The notes beneath the pieces are model-generated. The model saw nothing but the letters and a program-made list of their open reading frames with translations. It did no database searches and was not told the origin of the DNA. The position numbers were made by a program, and so were the translations under genes. Of a stretch of DNA of 64,000 nt, positions 38,586-50,650 are shown in pieces. The stretch comes from Silene conica (taxonomy: Eukaryota > Streptophyta > Magnoliopsida > Caryophyllales > Caryophyllaceae), in the NCBI GenBank assembly GCA_029255685.2, contig CM055313.2, positions 22,731,079 to 22,795,078 on the forward strand, read 5' to 3'. Within the stretch, counting starts at the first letter, position 1; each line of letters opens with the position of its first letter.

Positions 38586-41500
38586 GTGGAGGTAGAGGAA
38601 GTTCCCCTAGACCCGCTACACCCAGAGAGGAAGGTGCTGGTGGGAGCAGAATGCACAGGTACTGTTCGTTCAGAGCTGTTAAATTTGTTAAAAACTAACA
38701 TCGACTGTTTTGCGTGGTCCCATGAAGACATGGTGGGAATAGACCCAAACATAATCTCACACAGGTTGAGCGTAAGCCCCGGCTACAAGCCGGTCCAGCA
38801 AAAGAGAAGGAAATTTGCCGCAGAAAGAAACCAGGTGATAAACCAGGAGGTAGACGACCTCCTGGCCGCCGGGAAAATCAGAGAGGTAACCTATCCAGAA
38901 TGGCTATCAAACGTGGTGGTGGTTCCCAAGAAGAATGGGAAGTGGAGGGTATGCGTGGACTTCACCGACCTGAACAAGGCGTGCCCTAAAGACCCGTTCC
39001 CTCTGCCGCACATAGACGCGATGGTGGACGCGACGGCAGGCCATGAGATGCTCACGTTCCTGGACGCCTGGAGCGGATACAACCAGATCAAAATGCATCC
39101 AGAGGACCAAGAAAAAATGGCATTCAGATCTGAGAGAGGTATCTACTGCTATAACGTTATGCCATTCGGTTTAAAAAATGCAGGGTCCACCTATCAAAGG
39201 CTGGTGAACATGATGTTCAAGGACCAGATTGGTAAAACCATGGAAGTCTACATAGACGATATGGTTGTCAAATCCAAAGCAGCCAGCCAACACACCCAGC
39301 ACCTGGAGGAAACCTTCAGCATCTTGAGGAAATACCAAATGAAGCTGAATCCCTCCAAATGCACGTTCGGAGTCTCCAGTGGGAAATTCTTGGGGTACAT
39401 GGTCACGCAGAGAGGAATTGAGGCAAGCAGCGAGCAGATCAAAGCACTCCTACAGCTGGAATCTCCCCAAAAGCCGAAAGACGTGCAGAAACTGACTGGC
39501 AGGGTGGCAGCCCTCAACAGGTTTATCTCCAGATCCTCCGACAGATGCCGACTATTTTATGACATACTACGAAAGAGCAAGAGATTCGAGTGGACGGAAG
39601 AGCACGAAAAGGCGTTCACAGAACTGAAGAAGTACCTCAGCACCCCTCCGCTCCTGTCCAAACCGGAGCAGGAAGAGCCATTGTACTTATACCTGTCGGA
39701 AACTGAGGTGGCGGTAAGTGCAGTGCTGGTACGGGAGCATGAGGGAGCACAGCATCCAGTCTACTACATCAGTAAGTTTCTGCTTCCTGCAGAGACCAGG
39801 TACACAGCTCCTGAAAAACTCGCTCTTGCTTTAGTTACAGCCTCATACAAACTGAGACCTTACTTTGAGTCTCACTCCATATCAGTCTTAACTAACTACC
39901 CCTTAAGACCCATATTGAGTAAGCCAGAACTCTCTGGCAGAATGTCCAAATGGTCAGTCCACCTGAGCGGCTACGACCTGAAATTTGAAACAAGAACTGC
40001 GATAAAATCACAAGCCCTTGCAGTTTTTGTCTCTGATTTTAGCCCAGGAATGGAAAAAGAAGCAGCCAAAGAAATCCTACCCCCAGAAATGGACTCTGAA
40101 GGAAGCTGTTGGACGCTGTACGTAGATGGAGCCTCCAATAGCCGCGGAGCAGGGGTAAGAATGGTGCTCAGGTCCCCTCAAGGAGACATGATTGTGCAGG
40201 CGTTACGATGCGAGTTCCAAGCAACCAACAATGTGGCGGAGTATGAGGCCTTGATCCAAGGGCTCCAACTAGCCCCGGACCTCAAGGTCAGATACCTCCA
40301 GGCATTCAGCGACTCGCAACTCATAGTAAATCACATCAATGGCGAGTATGAAGCCAAAGACCCCAGGATGGCAGCCTACCTGGAGGTAGTCAAAGACAAG
40401 AAGGCAAAGTTCATCACCTTCAAAATAGAGCAAATCCCCAGGGAGCAGAACGCGAAAGCAGACGCGCTGGCTAACCTGGGGGCAACATTCAAGCCAGGAG
40501 ACATCTCCTCAATCCCCATCACCCACGTGCTGGAACCATCAACTTCCCAGGAAGACCGGGAAGTTGAAAACTCCAGCACCCAGTGGGAAGCCGGATTAGG
40601 CGTCCTCAGCAGTACCATAGAACAACCAGAGCGAGAGGATTGGCGGTCACCGTACCAAAAATGGCTGAAAGACGGAACCCTACCAGGAGACAAGAAAGAG
40701 GTAAGGGGATTCAAAATGAAAGCTTCCAGATTCGTACTAATAGACGGTGTGTTGTTCAGGAAATCGCTCGCAGGACCCTACCTAAGATGCCTGGGCGACG
40801 AGGAGGCACAAACAGTCTTGCACGATCTCCACAGCGGAGACTGCGGAAATCATGCAGGGGGCAAGAGCTTATCCAACAAGGCAATCAGAATGGGATATTT
40901 CTGGCCAACAATACGGAGAGATGCAGTGGAGCTGGCCAGGAAATGCGAAGCCTGCCAGAAGCACGCCCCTGTCACGCACCAGCCCGCTGAACCCCTACAT
41001 CCAATCATATCGCTCTGGCCCTTCATGAAATGGGGGATGGACATAGTAGGACCGCTGCCCAGAGCACCCGGAAACAGAACCTACATGCTCGCGCTAACGG
41101 ACTACTTCTCCAAGTGGATAGAAGCAGAGGCCTTCCCCCAGGTTACAGAAAATCAGGTGATATCCTTTCTTAAACGATACATAATCTGCAGATTCGGTAT
41201 ACCTTCTGAAATAGTGTGCGACAACGGCTCACAATTCATATCTAATAAGACCGAAGCATTTTGTGCTAGTTGGAATATCACCCTACTAAAAGCTGCTCCC
41301 AGATACCCACAAACGAACGGTCAAGCAGAATCCAGCAACAGAATAGTCATGGACAACATGAAAAGAAGACTGGAAGAAGCTGGGGGCAAATGGGCGGACG
41401 AGTTGCCTTTGGTCCTATGGTCTGACAGAACCACACCAAAAACAGCAACAGGCCAAACCCCCTTCAGCCTGGTGTTTGGAGCAGAAGCCGTCATTCCAGC

Positions 41501-41876
41501 AGAAGTAAAGGTGTCAACCCAGAGATATGGCTGCCTAACGGAAGAACGCAATCAAACAGAAATGGCCAGCGGCCTGGACACGATAGACGAGCTCAGAACC
41601 AGCGCCGCCATCAGAATGGCCGCTTACAAGCAAATGGTGGCCCGAAGTTACAACAAGAACGTGAAGATCAGAACCCTCCAGGTGGGGGACCTAGTCCTCA
41701 GAAAGGTGTTCCAGAATACGAAGAATGCAAGCGCTGGAAAATTCGCCTACAATTGGGAGGGACCCTATCAGGTGGAAAGCACCACGAGAAGCGGGTCCTA
41801 CAGATTAATGGACATGAAGGGAAACATGGTGCCCAGGCCCTGGAACATCCTCCATCTGAAAAAGTATCACATATAA
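38586..41876 (+). other. pol region: RT, RNase H, archaeal-type RNase H, integrase
   Basis: One long open frame codes for about 1,096 residues. Parts in order: reverse transcriptase (FPLPHIDAMVDA, the catalytic YIDDMV), RNase H (YLSETEVAVSAVLV), a second RNase H (LYVDGASNSRGAG, NVAEYEALIQGL), the integrase zinc region (CEACQKHAP) and the integrase core (DIVGPLP, IVCDNGSQF, YPQTNGQAES). The C-terminal part reads VPRPWNILHLKKYH, a common ending for Tat elements. The domain set and the duplicated RNase H place the element in the Tat lineage of Ty3/Gypsy. Confidence 0.95.
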
Positions 41877-42399
41877 GGAGACATGCTAGGATACTTCCAG
41901 AACCTGCGCCCAGGATCTGCGTCTTAATTCTAGGGTACTTACTCATTTACTTTATGTTTAACGTTTCATATCTTAGCTACTTACAAATGTATCACCCCCA
42001 GGATCCAGCTATCCTGGGGGAGTTATCTGAAAAAACTAATTTGCTTATCAATGAAAATCTACTTGAGGTATTTCTTATCATGAATACTCGCAATACGTCG
42101 TCTCTATAAAAAGCGAGCATGAGTCAAGTCACACTCAATCCTCCACATTGCGTGAGTATGGCGAGGTACAAGCAACTGGGACACTGTCGCCCACGATACT
42201 TAGCACTCACGAAAGCCTGGCAGCCTCTGACTGAGATGGGTACACCCTGAAGCCAGCACCCACACAAGGCCAAAAATACACGAGCATGCGCAAACAAAAA
42301 ACAAAACACACAAGGTATAAAAAGGCGTCCACAGACGCGTACTTAAAAGCAGCATAACAACTGCTGAAAATTTCTGGGAACTACCCAGTAGGAGTTCAA

Positions 42400-44420
42400 A
42401 CAAACCGACGAAAAAAGACAAGATAAAAGCCCGCCACGCAGGGCCCAGGGCGCAGAAATGTCATGGGCACTAGCCCAGCCAACAACAACAAAAAACAACA
42501 ACAAAGTTTAAAGCCACCAAGGGCGCAGAAATCAATCAACAACAGCTTCCTCCACCGCCTGCTCGCCACCAGAATGCCGAGTTGAGGAGGAACCTTCCTC
42601 AGCAGGAGTATCAATAATTTGATCCTGAAAGACGCCAGCTGGAGTGGGAGAACCTGGAGGAGCACTCTGAATATCTGGAGAGCCTGGAATCGGGGAGCGA
42701 AGAGATCCGTCAGGATTAAGGTCAGAAAAGTCTGGAAACACGGGATGGACAAGGAACATCTGCCTCATAAGCTTCTCTTCGTCCTCCAGATTCCACTTGT
42801 CGTGCTCCCCCGCATTGAACTCCTTCATGCAGGCTATCCTCGCCTCTAGGGAGGAGAAAAGAGCCATATCATACATCAATTTCTCCAGAGTCTTCTTTTT
42901 AACCACCACGGCCTTCAGCCGTGCATCCTGCTCTCTACGCTGCTCGGTAAGGGCTTCGTCCTTCTTCCTGCACTGCTCCGCAAGGGCATCTTCCAACTCC
43001 TTCACCCTAGCCTGGCAGCGTGCCAGCTCATCTGACTTTCTCGCCCTAAGCCCTCTCTCAACATCCAACCCGGTCTGCAGGGACTGAGCCTCCTGAAATA
43101 CGGCCTCAGCCTTGCTGCACCCCATCAACATCTTCTGGAAGCCCTGGATGAGAGATTCAGAGGCGATGTCAGTCAACCGAAATGAAGACACAAATAAACG
43201 CAAGAGAAAGAGGGAGAGGGAAAGCTCACCGAGAAAACGTCCTCCGTAGCCTGACGCCACAGCGGCACAGCAGGCTGGTCCTTCAGCAGCGCCTTAGAGC
43301 CGGGAGTCAGCAGACGACCCATAGCAGGCCATGGGTCCTCGTCCAGGGCACAACTAAAACCCTCCGGCAGGCGAATGACGTCCTCACTCAGGTCCTCTAT
43401 AATAGGAGCAGCAGGCCTCTTAACCAGAGCGGTGGAAGTGGAAGCTTTGTTGAGAGTCCTGGAAGAAATAGCAGGAGGAGGGCAAAAAGGGTTGACAGAG
43501 GGGGATGATTCAGAGGGAGCAGGCAGGGCCGCTTTCTTGGGAACGGGCAGCGGTTCACCGGACTCCAGCTTTCTCTTTGATAAAGGCTTCACTGCCGAGA
43601 CCATGATCATTTTCATGCGCTCAGCCAGCAGCTCTGCAGGGGTCTTCTTCGTCTGGGTAGAACTGGTGGACATCTCTTCAGGTTCCTCTAGGGCAAACCG
43701 GGTATTAAAGCAGCGAGCGTCAACGTCCAGACCGAACAGTTTGCTGTAAGTCTTAGTGATATCGGGCGAGAGGACCAGATCCTTCACACCTGCGCAGAAA
43801 GAACAGTAAGAACGTAAGCAATAATAGGAACAAAGGACGAAGCGAGGGACTGCCAATACCTTTACTCTCAGTAATAGGGTCCAGGTAAATGTAGTCAGCA
43901 GGTGCAGGAAGTGAATCCACTCGCACGTAGATAAATTGCGTGGACCACCCAGCGTCCTTGGCCTTTTTGGGAAGAATGATGGGGAGGTCTACTCTGGAGT
44001 TAGCCCGGAGGGTATATTGGGCATCACCAAGACCTCTGACCTTATAAAAATGGGCCAGATCCCCTAAAGAGACGTCTAGAGAATAGCGGCTATTCAACGC
44101 AGAAAGGGAGAGGAGAATCCTCCATGCGTGAGGGTTTATCTGCTAGAGGGGGAGTTTGGAATGATGGAGGAACTGCTGCACAAGTGGAGGAAAGGGGAAG
44201 GATAACCCCAGGGAGAACGGGTAGAGGTAGAAAGTCGTCCACCCGGGACAATGCGCGTCAGGCGCCTGTCCGGGGCGAGGGATAGCTATTTCAACATTTT
44301 CATCGAACGGGAAAAAGTCCCTGACCACCGATGAAGGCAGCAAAGCGAAACACGAATCGACACGATACTTATTATGCAATAGAGGACGTTCAGAGAACCC
44401 ATTTGAAGCCATTAAGAATG
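42400..44420 (-). other. Antisense gene region of the LTR element
   Basis: This lies between integrase and the 3' LTR, on the opposite strand to gag-pol. Open segments include a part beginning MASNGFSERPLL with GWTTFYLYPFSLGLSFPFPP, which resembles the domain Pfam calls 'putative gypsy type transposon'. Others are a Ser/Pro/Lys-rich part (43180-43800), and a Glu/Lys/Arg-rich coiled-coil-like part with ARCQARVKELEDALAEQ (42930-43140). Antisense genes at this place are known for Retand and Grande elements. The segments look like exons; their function is unknown. Confidence 0.75.
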
Positions 44421-44836
44421 CGATAAGGAGGATCGTAAAAGAGCCGTACCTCAGTCAGGGAGAAGGCGGAAGACGGTTGGAAAATCGGAAGTTGAGAAGT
44501 TGAAAGAAATTGAGAAGTTGAAGGAAGTTGAAAAGTTGACGGAAGAGGAAAGATAAAAAAAAAAAAAAAGAAGAGATGAAAAGTGAAAATGGAAAGAGGT
44601 AAAAAGTGAATAAATAGAGGAGTGAATTTTTGAAATTAAGGATGGTGGGGGACAGTTGGCGAGCGGTTGGAAGGCATTAATAGGGTTTCCTGGCAAGTTG
44701 GCACGCGTCACATCGATGTCCCCTCAATTACCCATCCTGCCCAGCTTTCCTGCAAAGGAAAACTGCGTACCAATCTTGAACCCGGAAGCTGTAAGAGTTC
44801 TCGCATAAACACGTTCATACAAGAACTGGGGGCTAA

Positions 44837-45459
44837 TGTTATGCCCTAAAATTACTATTTTATAAGCTAACACGTGGCATTACGTAATTGGGAGGAAATT
44901 GTATATTGGATACCAAAAGTCAATGGGATAAAGGAGAAAGGAAGTCAGCGCAAGAGGAAGAGTGCAGGGGAAGGAGGAGAGCAGCATAAACGAGGAAAGG
45001 GAAAAGGTTAAAGAGAGCAAGGCTCGAGAATTGCCCGAAATGGCCACACAAGCAGAAGAGGTCAGAAAAAGCACATAGAGGAAGGAAGCCAAAATGAGAC
45101 AAGAAAGGAAGAAAGGATCCGTTGGATAGGAGCCATAGCCAACGGTCCATACATATTGTATTGTATATATATGACAACCTTGTACATAGGCATATTCATT
45201 CATCATCCCACTTAGCACACTTAACACTAAGAAAAATCTAAGAAATACTGGTAATCGTACACACACTCTGAAGGAGAATTCTAGTGGATCTTGGAGGAAA
45301 CCTTCCTCCCGCAGTTTTTCCCTAAAGGGTTTCCTGCGTCATCAATATACTTCTTCTCTCTACTCTTCTAAATACTTGACATCTCCGAAAAACCACATAC
45401 TTGGCTTGAAATCACTATAACCTCATAAAAACTACATTAGGTAAATTTTGACCTAAACA
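44837..45459 (+). repeat. 3' LTR
   Basis: This 623-bp LTR has the same TG..CA ends as the 5' LTR. It is preceded by the purine-rich GAACTGGGGGCTAA (44823-44836), the likely polypurine tract, and followed by the target duplication ATATG. Confidence 0.95.
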
Positions 45460-45464
45460 ATATG

Positions 45465-45999
45465 GTTAAAGCTTAAAAAGGAGTTGCAGAGTCCATTGCA
45501 CTAATGTGAGGTACAAAATGCCATTATATTAACCATATGATTAGGATTCATTAAAAGAAACAACTTGTCTGAAACATGACCAAAGAGGAAATCCCTAAAG
45601 AGTAAAGATAGATAGATACTCCGTCTTGCTAGTCACAACCCCTCCCACTTACAAGCCTGTGACGGATTTAGCTGTCACAAATTTCTCATTTGTGACGGGC
45701 TGACGGCTAAATCCGTCAAAGTAAAGGAGAATTCCAAATGTCCGCTGCTGTGAAGGGACGTTTCAAATTCAGGTACAACAATTGGTATCCATTCAAGTCT
45801 ACCTTTTGCGAGCATCTCGTACCCGGTTCCTGGTTGTTCCAACATTATCTCATAAACTCCTTCATACCCGGTTCTGGTGCTAGCTTGGCTCGGCCTGCCA
45901 CCACTGTAACTCCCGCCATAAGACCATTATAATTTATTCGTTATGTAATGATAACTGAAAAAAAAAGCAAACTTTTGTCATGCTATCAATTCATACCTT
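45465..45999. other. Intergenic DNA with a compact foldback
   Basis: A small inverted repeat lies at about 45661-45719: TGACGGATTTAGC pairs with GGCTAAATCCGTCA. Between them a smaller palindrome, GTCACAAATTTCTCATTTGTGAC, is nested. It resembles a short MITE fragment. No gene is supported in the rest. Confidence 0.5.
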
Positions 46000-46422
46000 T
46001 CTATGTCAACACTCTTCGTTCCGAGGTCCACATTTTGCCGAGGGAAGCAAGCCAATGTGGTACCCAAGTAAGCATTTCACAATTTGAGCAGCTTTAGGTG
46101 TGCCAATCTTCGTTCCTAGAACCTTTCCGAGGTCCACATTTTGCTTCAACATGCTATCCTTTAATATTAGCTTAACAATTTTTAGCTGGCAGGGTGCTGC
46201 TGTCAGTCTGAGCAATATAAAGGTTTGTGTTACAATCTCCAACTCCAACTCTGTTTCCTATGGTAAGCAGAATGACTGACACTTGATTCCGTCAGTAATA
46301 CAAGGGACCTCAGATGCGTAGCTTGTTCAGGAAGGTGAGTACTGCACAAATCGCAGAGAATTTAGAAAGGAAAAAGGCGTATGGAGTTGGACAACCGAAT
46401 ATCCGCATGTATCTTGATCAAA

Positions 46423-46444
46423 AGCAGCAGCAGCAGCAGCAGCA
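46423..46444. repeat. (CAG)n microsatellite
   Basis: About seven CAG units lie within the NLR pseudogene. Read on the minus strand they give a run of leucines in one frame. Confidence 0.95.
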
Positions 46445-46976
46445 TAAATGTCAAAAAAATGCTGGTGTTTGGCTTCTTGAATACAGAGTTCGCGCAGCAG
46501 ATCATGCAGGCGAGCTGAACTGCTTTAATTAGTCCCTTATAATTGAAGCTTGCCACCTGAATAAGCAAGTGTTGGCTTAACTCTTCTAAATACTGCATTG
46601 CTACATCTTGAGGGCGTAAATCTCCATTTACAGGGGCAAGACCTTGTGCTATCCACATGCGGATGAGCATTCCTGCAGGTATTCCACAATCTTCTGAAAA
46701 GGCACTGGGATAAAGAAAGCAAGGCTTGAGATCCTAACGCAAGTCATCGTAGCTCAAAGCCAGCAAATCCTGAACTCTACTGTCGGTGCTTGTGCCCTCC
46801 ATCACTCTGAGGCCTGATTGACCATGTGCCATTGCCCATCACTCTGAACTCTGAAGTCCATCACTTTTCTATAATATTTCCTTTCCCAAATTCTTATAGC
46901 TTTCCTCGTCATCATTTGAGAGCAATCTTATTCAACAATTCCCATCCTTCCTCCTCACTTAGAGCCTGCGGCTCGT

Positions 46977-47003
46977 GTATATGCATATGCATATGCATAT
47001 GCT
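46977..47003. repeat. (TATGCA)n microsatellite
   Basis: About four TATGCA units lie inside the NLR pseudogene between two NB-ARC pieces. They create the Tyr-Ala runs seen in the translated minus strand. Confidence 0.9.
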
Positions 47004-47211
47004 GCTGATACCGGTCCAATTGAATGATATCTCGGTAGCGTGTGGGTGATGATGATGTTGCATATTACATTACTACCACTGCAAGGGATAGCAGGCAGTA
47101 TCTCGTCCAGCACCTCTGTGTTTGGTGTCCCATTCTTGAGAAATGAAAATCCATGCCATATAATCAAAGCATTCTTCGGCATAGGGATGATTGTAGTCAC
47201 GTACAGCTTCT

Positions 47212-47400
47212 CGGTCAAGGCTCGGCTCGTGCTCGGTCAAAACGAGTTCGAGCTTAACTAAATACGAGTCGGCTCGGCTCGGAAGCTCGTTTATAATTTT
47301 TTTTTGGTATAATTTTTATACTTTAATATTAATTTTATTTGTTTATAATTTTTTTGGTATAATTTTTATACTTTAATATTAATTTTATTTTAAAGTTTAT
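47212..47400. mobile_element. hAT-like GAGC-rich fragment plus ~52-bp tandem duplication
   Basis: CTCGGCTCGTGCTCGG and CGGCTCGGCTCGGAAGCTCG at 47219-47290 resemble the ends of the element at 20617-21114. They are followed by two copies of an AT-rich ~52-bp unit (TTTTTTGGTATAATTTTTATAC, at about 47300 and 47352). Only one end of the element is evident. Confidence 0.5.
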
Positions 47401-47750
47401 GTTATTGTGTCATTTATAAATATATTATAATGTAATATGTTTTAGTATCTTATGATCTTATTTGTTATTTAAAAATATTTATATTTAGTTAGACTCAAAA
47501 AGTGAGAAAGTTTTTGGTGATCTAAGTTTATTTGATGTAATCAAATTTGTTTCGTAGATGGTTAATTTCTAAATAAAATAATGCGAATTTGGGAAATACG
47601 GAGTGTACACTTGCTTAATTTATTTATGGGATTACGATATAGTTTTTGTTCGAATAACTATGACGGGGTCTCGCTGGGTCCAAAGGTGAAGCGTTTGGGG
47701 ACGTAACATCCCCGAAACTGTGGCGAAAATTAAATTCACGCAGTAATCAA
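47401..47750. other. AT-rich spacer
   Basis: No gene or repeat boundary is recognised, apart from the start of the Helitron cluster at its right edge. It may be the interior of the hAT-like fragment. Confidence 0.35.
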
Positions 47751-49259
47751 TCAATATATATATACTTAAAAGAGGAACTTTTGAAGCGATTTCATTGGCT
47801 ATTGTTTTAGAGTAATTTCATTGATATTACTTTGATTAAATAAATTAAGTATCAATCAATCAATATCAATATCAATATATATACTTAAAAGAGGAATTTT
47901 TCGAGCTATTTCATTGGCTATTGTTTTAGAGTAATTTCATTGGTTATTACTTTAGTTAAATAAATTAAGTATATAAATAAAAGATAATTAAATAGTAATA
48001 AAATATCAGTTGGATAATTATTGTTTTTAGAGAGATTACATTATCTATTACTTTGGTTAAATAAATTATGTATATAAATAAAAAGATAATTAAATAGTAT
48101 TAAAACATCAGTGGGATAATTATTGAATTAGTTAATAAAATAATTGATTTCATTGGCTATTATTTTAGAGCAATTTCATTGGCTATTAGTTTGATTAAAT
48201 AAATTAAGTATATAAATAAAAAGATAATTAAATAGTAATAAAATATCAGTTGGATAATTATTGTTTTTAGAGCGATTATATTGGCTGATATTACTTTGGT
48301 TAAATAAATTAAGTATATAAACAAAAGGATAATTAAGTATGTAAACAGAAATTTCCGCAACCTATTCTATATTACCCGCTATTTTTCAAATAAAATGATT
48401 GGTAAATGGGGTCTATTCGTAAATTAAGTATGTAACTGTGGAAAATGAGGACATGGACAATTAAGATGGAAAATCTACTCAAAATCCTAATCTCACAGAG
48501 AAGAAAGAATACATTTGGTGAAAGTTTTTAACATTAAGGCCGCATCCATTGTGATCCACTGTCTTAGTCCCAATGGTCCTCCTAAATAAAGGTTAAGGAT
48601 ATTATAACTTTGACATCTAGATCAAAGAGGCCTACTTATGAGCTACACATCTGTGCAGAGAGTTTTTTAACATTACGTCATGGGCATAAAAAATAATGAA
48701 AAACACGGTTGAATAGGGGATGTGGACTTGGTGGCTTACCTTGAATAGTAAAGCCATTACCAATGTAAGGAACTTATGTCCTGCAAAGAAGGCCAAGGAG
48801 AAGGGTTAACTAGGTTGAAATTTGAAATTAAATAGCATGAAATAAGCAAAGAGAAGAAAAATGAAGTGCTCAATTCCCCAAAATACAAATTAGCTTGTGA
48901 TCATCACAAGCAAGAGCCACTGCTGCAACTCTAAATCCCCAAATTAAATTTGTTAATCAAACAATGGAGCGATTATATTGGTTATTACTTGGTTTAGATA
49001 AATAGTATTAAAAATTATTATTTTCGAGCGATTACATTGGCTATTACTTGGTTTAGATAAATTAAGTATATAAATAAAAAGATAACTAAATAGTAATAAA
49101 CTACAAGTTGGATAATTATTGAATTAGTTAATAAAATAATTGATTGTAAACTAAGAGTTTTGGCTACCGTAGAATTATGGTATAATTTGTTGTTTCTCTT
49201 CTCTTATTTAATTAAAAACATAAATAGATGTATTGATGAATATATTAAGCACTTAAGTT

Positions 49260-50215
49260 TATGAGGTATAATTAAAAAAAATACGAGCTATAGAATACGA
49301 ACACGTAAAAATATGAGCTAATGTAAAAAAAATTTAAGAGAATCACGGACTAAAAAATACGAGCACGGAAGAATGCGAGCTTTTAACCTAAGAATACGAG
49401 CAAATATAAAAAGAATACGAGCTATTAAGCTAAGAATACGAGCTAATGTAAAAACAATACGAGCTTTAAAATACGAGCACAAATGAATACGAGGTAATGA
49501 AAAATGAAATACGAGTTATTAAGATAAGACGAGTTTCAAAATATGAGCAAAAATGAGTACGAATACGAGATTAAAAGGATCACGAGCTTAAATAAACGAG
49601 CACGTACTAAGAATACGGCCTATTAAGATGATAATACAAGCTAATGTAAACAAAATACCAAAACACGAGCTAATTGAAACACTTCTCGAGCTAAAAAAAT
49701 AGAACTAGATAAACACTTAAGATTACGAGGTATAATTAAAAGAATACAAGCTACAAAATACGAATATATAAGAAATACGAGCTAATGTAAAAAAAATAAG
49801 AACTTAAGAGAATCAGGAACTAAAAAATATGAGCACATAAGAACGCGGGCTATTAACATAAGAATGCGAGCTAATATAGCTATTAAGCTTAGAATACGAG
49901 CTAATATAAAAAAAAATACGAGCTATTAAGATAAGAATTCGAGCTAATGTAAAAAAAACATACGAGCATATAGGAGGATCACGAACTTACAAATATGAGC
50001 ATATAAGAATACGAGCTAATATAAAAAGAATAAGAGTTAATATAAGAAGAATACGGGCTAATAAGATAACAATACGAGCTATTAAGATAAGAATACGAGC
50101 TAATGTAGAAACTATACGAGCTAATAAGATAAGAATACGCGCTATTAATATAAGAATTTGAGTTAAAGTAAAAAAAATACGAGTTAATGTTAAAAGAGTA
50201 TGAGTTTCGACTATC
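49260..50215. repeat. Degenerate AATACGAGCTAATGTAAAA minisatellite (H1)
   Basis: Dozens of imperfect units of about 18-25 bp are built on the words AATACGAGCTA, ATTAAGATAAG and ATGTAAAAA. On the minus strand this gives open frames made of ARILILIARI-like peptides. These are by-products of the repeat, not genes. Confidence 0.85.
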
Positions 50216-50407
50216 TTCAAATATTAGAAATATTGGATAAAAATTTCTTCAAGATGATGCTTAAATGAAAAACATACAAGTTATTATAAAAATATGTGTG
50301 CTAAAAAATTATTTTGACGACAGTGATGCGTATATGTAAGTGTCCGTTTCCATGAAAATTTCATGCACTTTCAACGTTTCATGTTGTTCCATTGAGATGT
50401 TTCATTA

Positions 50408-50508
50408 CAACAACAACATCAGAGCCTTAGTCCCAAAATGTTTTGGGGTCGGCTAACATGAATCATCCTTTGGAACCGTCGAGGGTGAACTCTCATCTCG
50501 ACAAGAAA
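50408..50508 (+). mobile_element. SINE-like insert with 17-bp target duplication
   Basis: A 101-bp block begins CAACAACAACATCAGAGCCT and contains GGGGTCGGCTAACATGAATC, a signature of a common plant short interspersed repeat. It is flanked by an exact 17-bp duplication ATTGAGATGTTTCATTA (50391-50407, 50509-50525). Its right end is A-rich (AAGAAAA). Long target duplications of this kind indicate LINE-driven insertion. The homologous place in H2 (about 52460-52480) has a single related target sequence and no insert. Confidence 0.75.
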
Positions 50509-50650
50509 ATTGAGATGTTTCATTAGCCATAAAAAAAATACTTGAATTATTCTGTATATATGCCTATTATACTTTTTAAATGATTAACTGTTACGATAAT
50601 TACTTTGAAACCATGTCAAGATATTACCCGGGCAACGCCCGGGCATGAAA

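Larger units (their letters stand above)
35255..45459 (+). mobile_element. Ty3/Gypsy LTR retrotransposon, Tat lineage (Retand-like), near whole
   Basis: This 10.2-kb element has LTRs at 35255-35921 and 44837-45459, both with TG..CA ends. It is flanked by a perfect 5-bp target duplication ATATG (35250-35254, 45460-45464). Order of parts: 5' LTR, primer site (TGGCGCCCACCGTGGGGC at 35925), gag, protease, reverse transcriptase, RNase H, second plant-type (archaeal-like) RNase H, integrase, a long 3' region with an antisense gene region, a polypurine tract, and 3' LTR. The dual RNase H and the antisense region are marks of the Tat clade (Retand, Grande, Ogre relatives). The LTRs differ by about four substitutions plus two indels over ~620 bp, so insertion is recent, of the order of half a million years at usual plant rates (an estimate). 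The coding part looks largely whole, with about four breaks. Confidence 0.93.
46000..47220 (-). pseudogene. Broken NLR (CC-NB-LRR type) resistance gene fragment
   Basis: Reading the minus strand from about 47220 downwards, recognisable NB-ARC pieces appear in the right order. EVLDEILPAIPCSGS and IIITHTLPRY (about 47085-47140) resemble the kinase-2/RNBS-B part. LSEEEGWELLNKIALK (about 46912-46960) is a typical ARC segment. DLLALSYDDLR, LKPCFLYPSAF and MLIRMWIAQGLAPVNGDL (about 46610-46770) match the RNBS-D region. PQDVAMQYLEELSQ (46570-46610) begins the winged-helix/linker part. The pieces are in different frames and are interrupted by stops (TAG after SYDDLR, TGA TGA after KIALK), and the P-loop and most LRRs are missing. 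A CAG/CTG microsatellite interrupts the 3' part. It is a decayed host immune-receptor gene, not expressed as a full protein. Confidence 0.75.

Noticed and set aside
40376-41551. Minus-strand open frames inside the pol region
   Set aside because: They are shadows of the strongly biased pol coding sequence.
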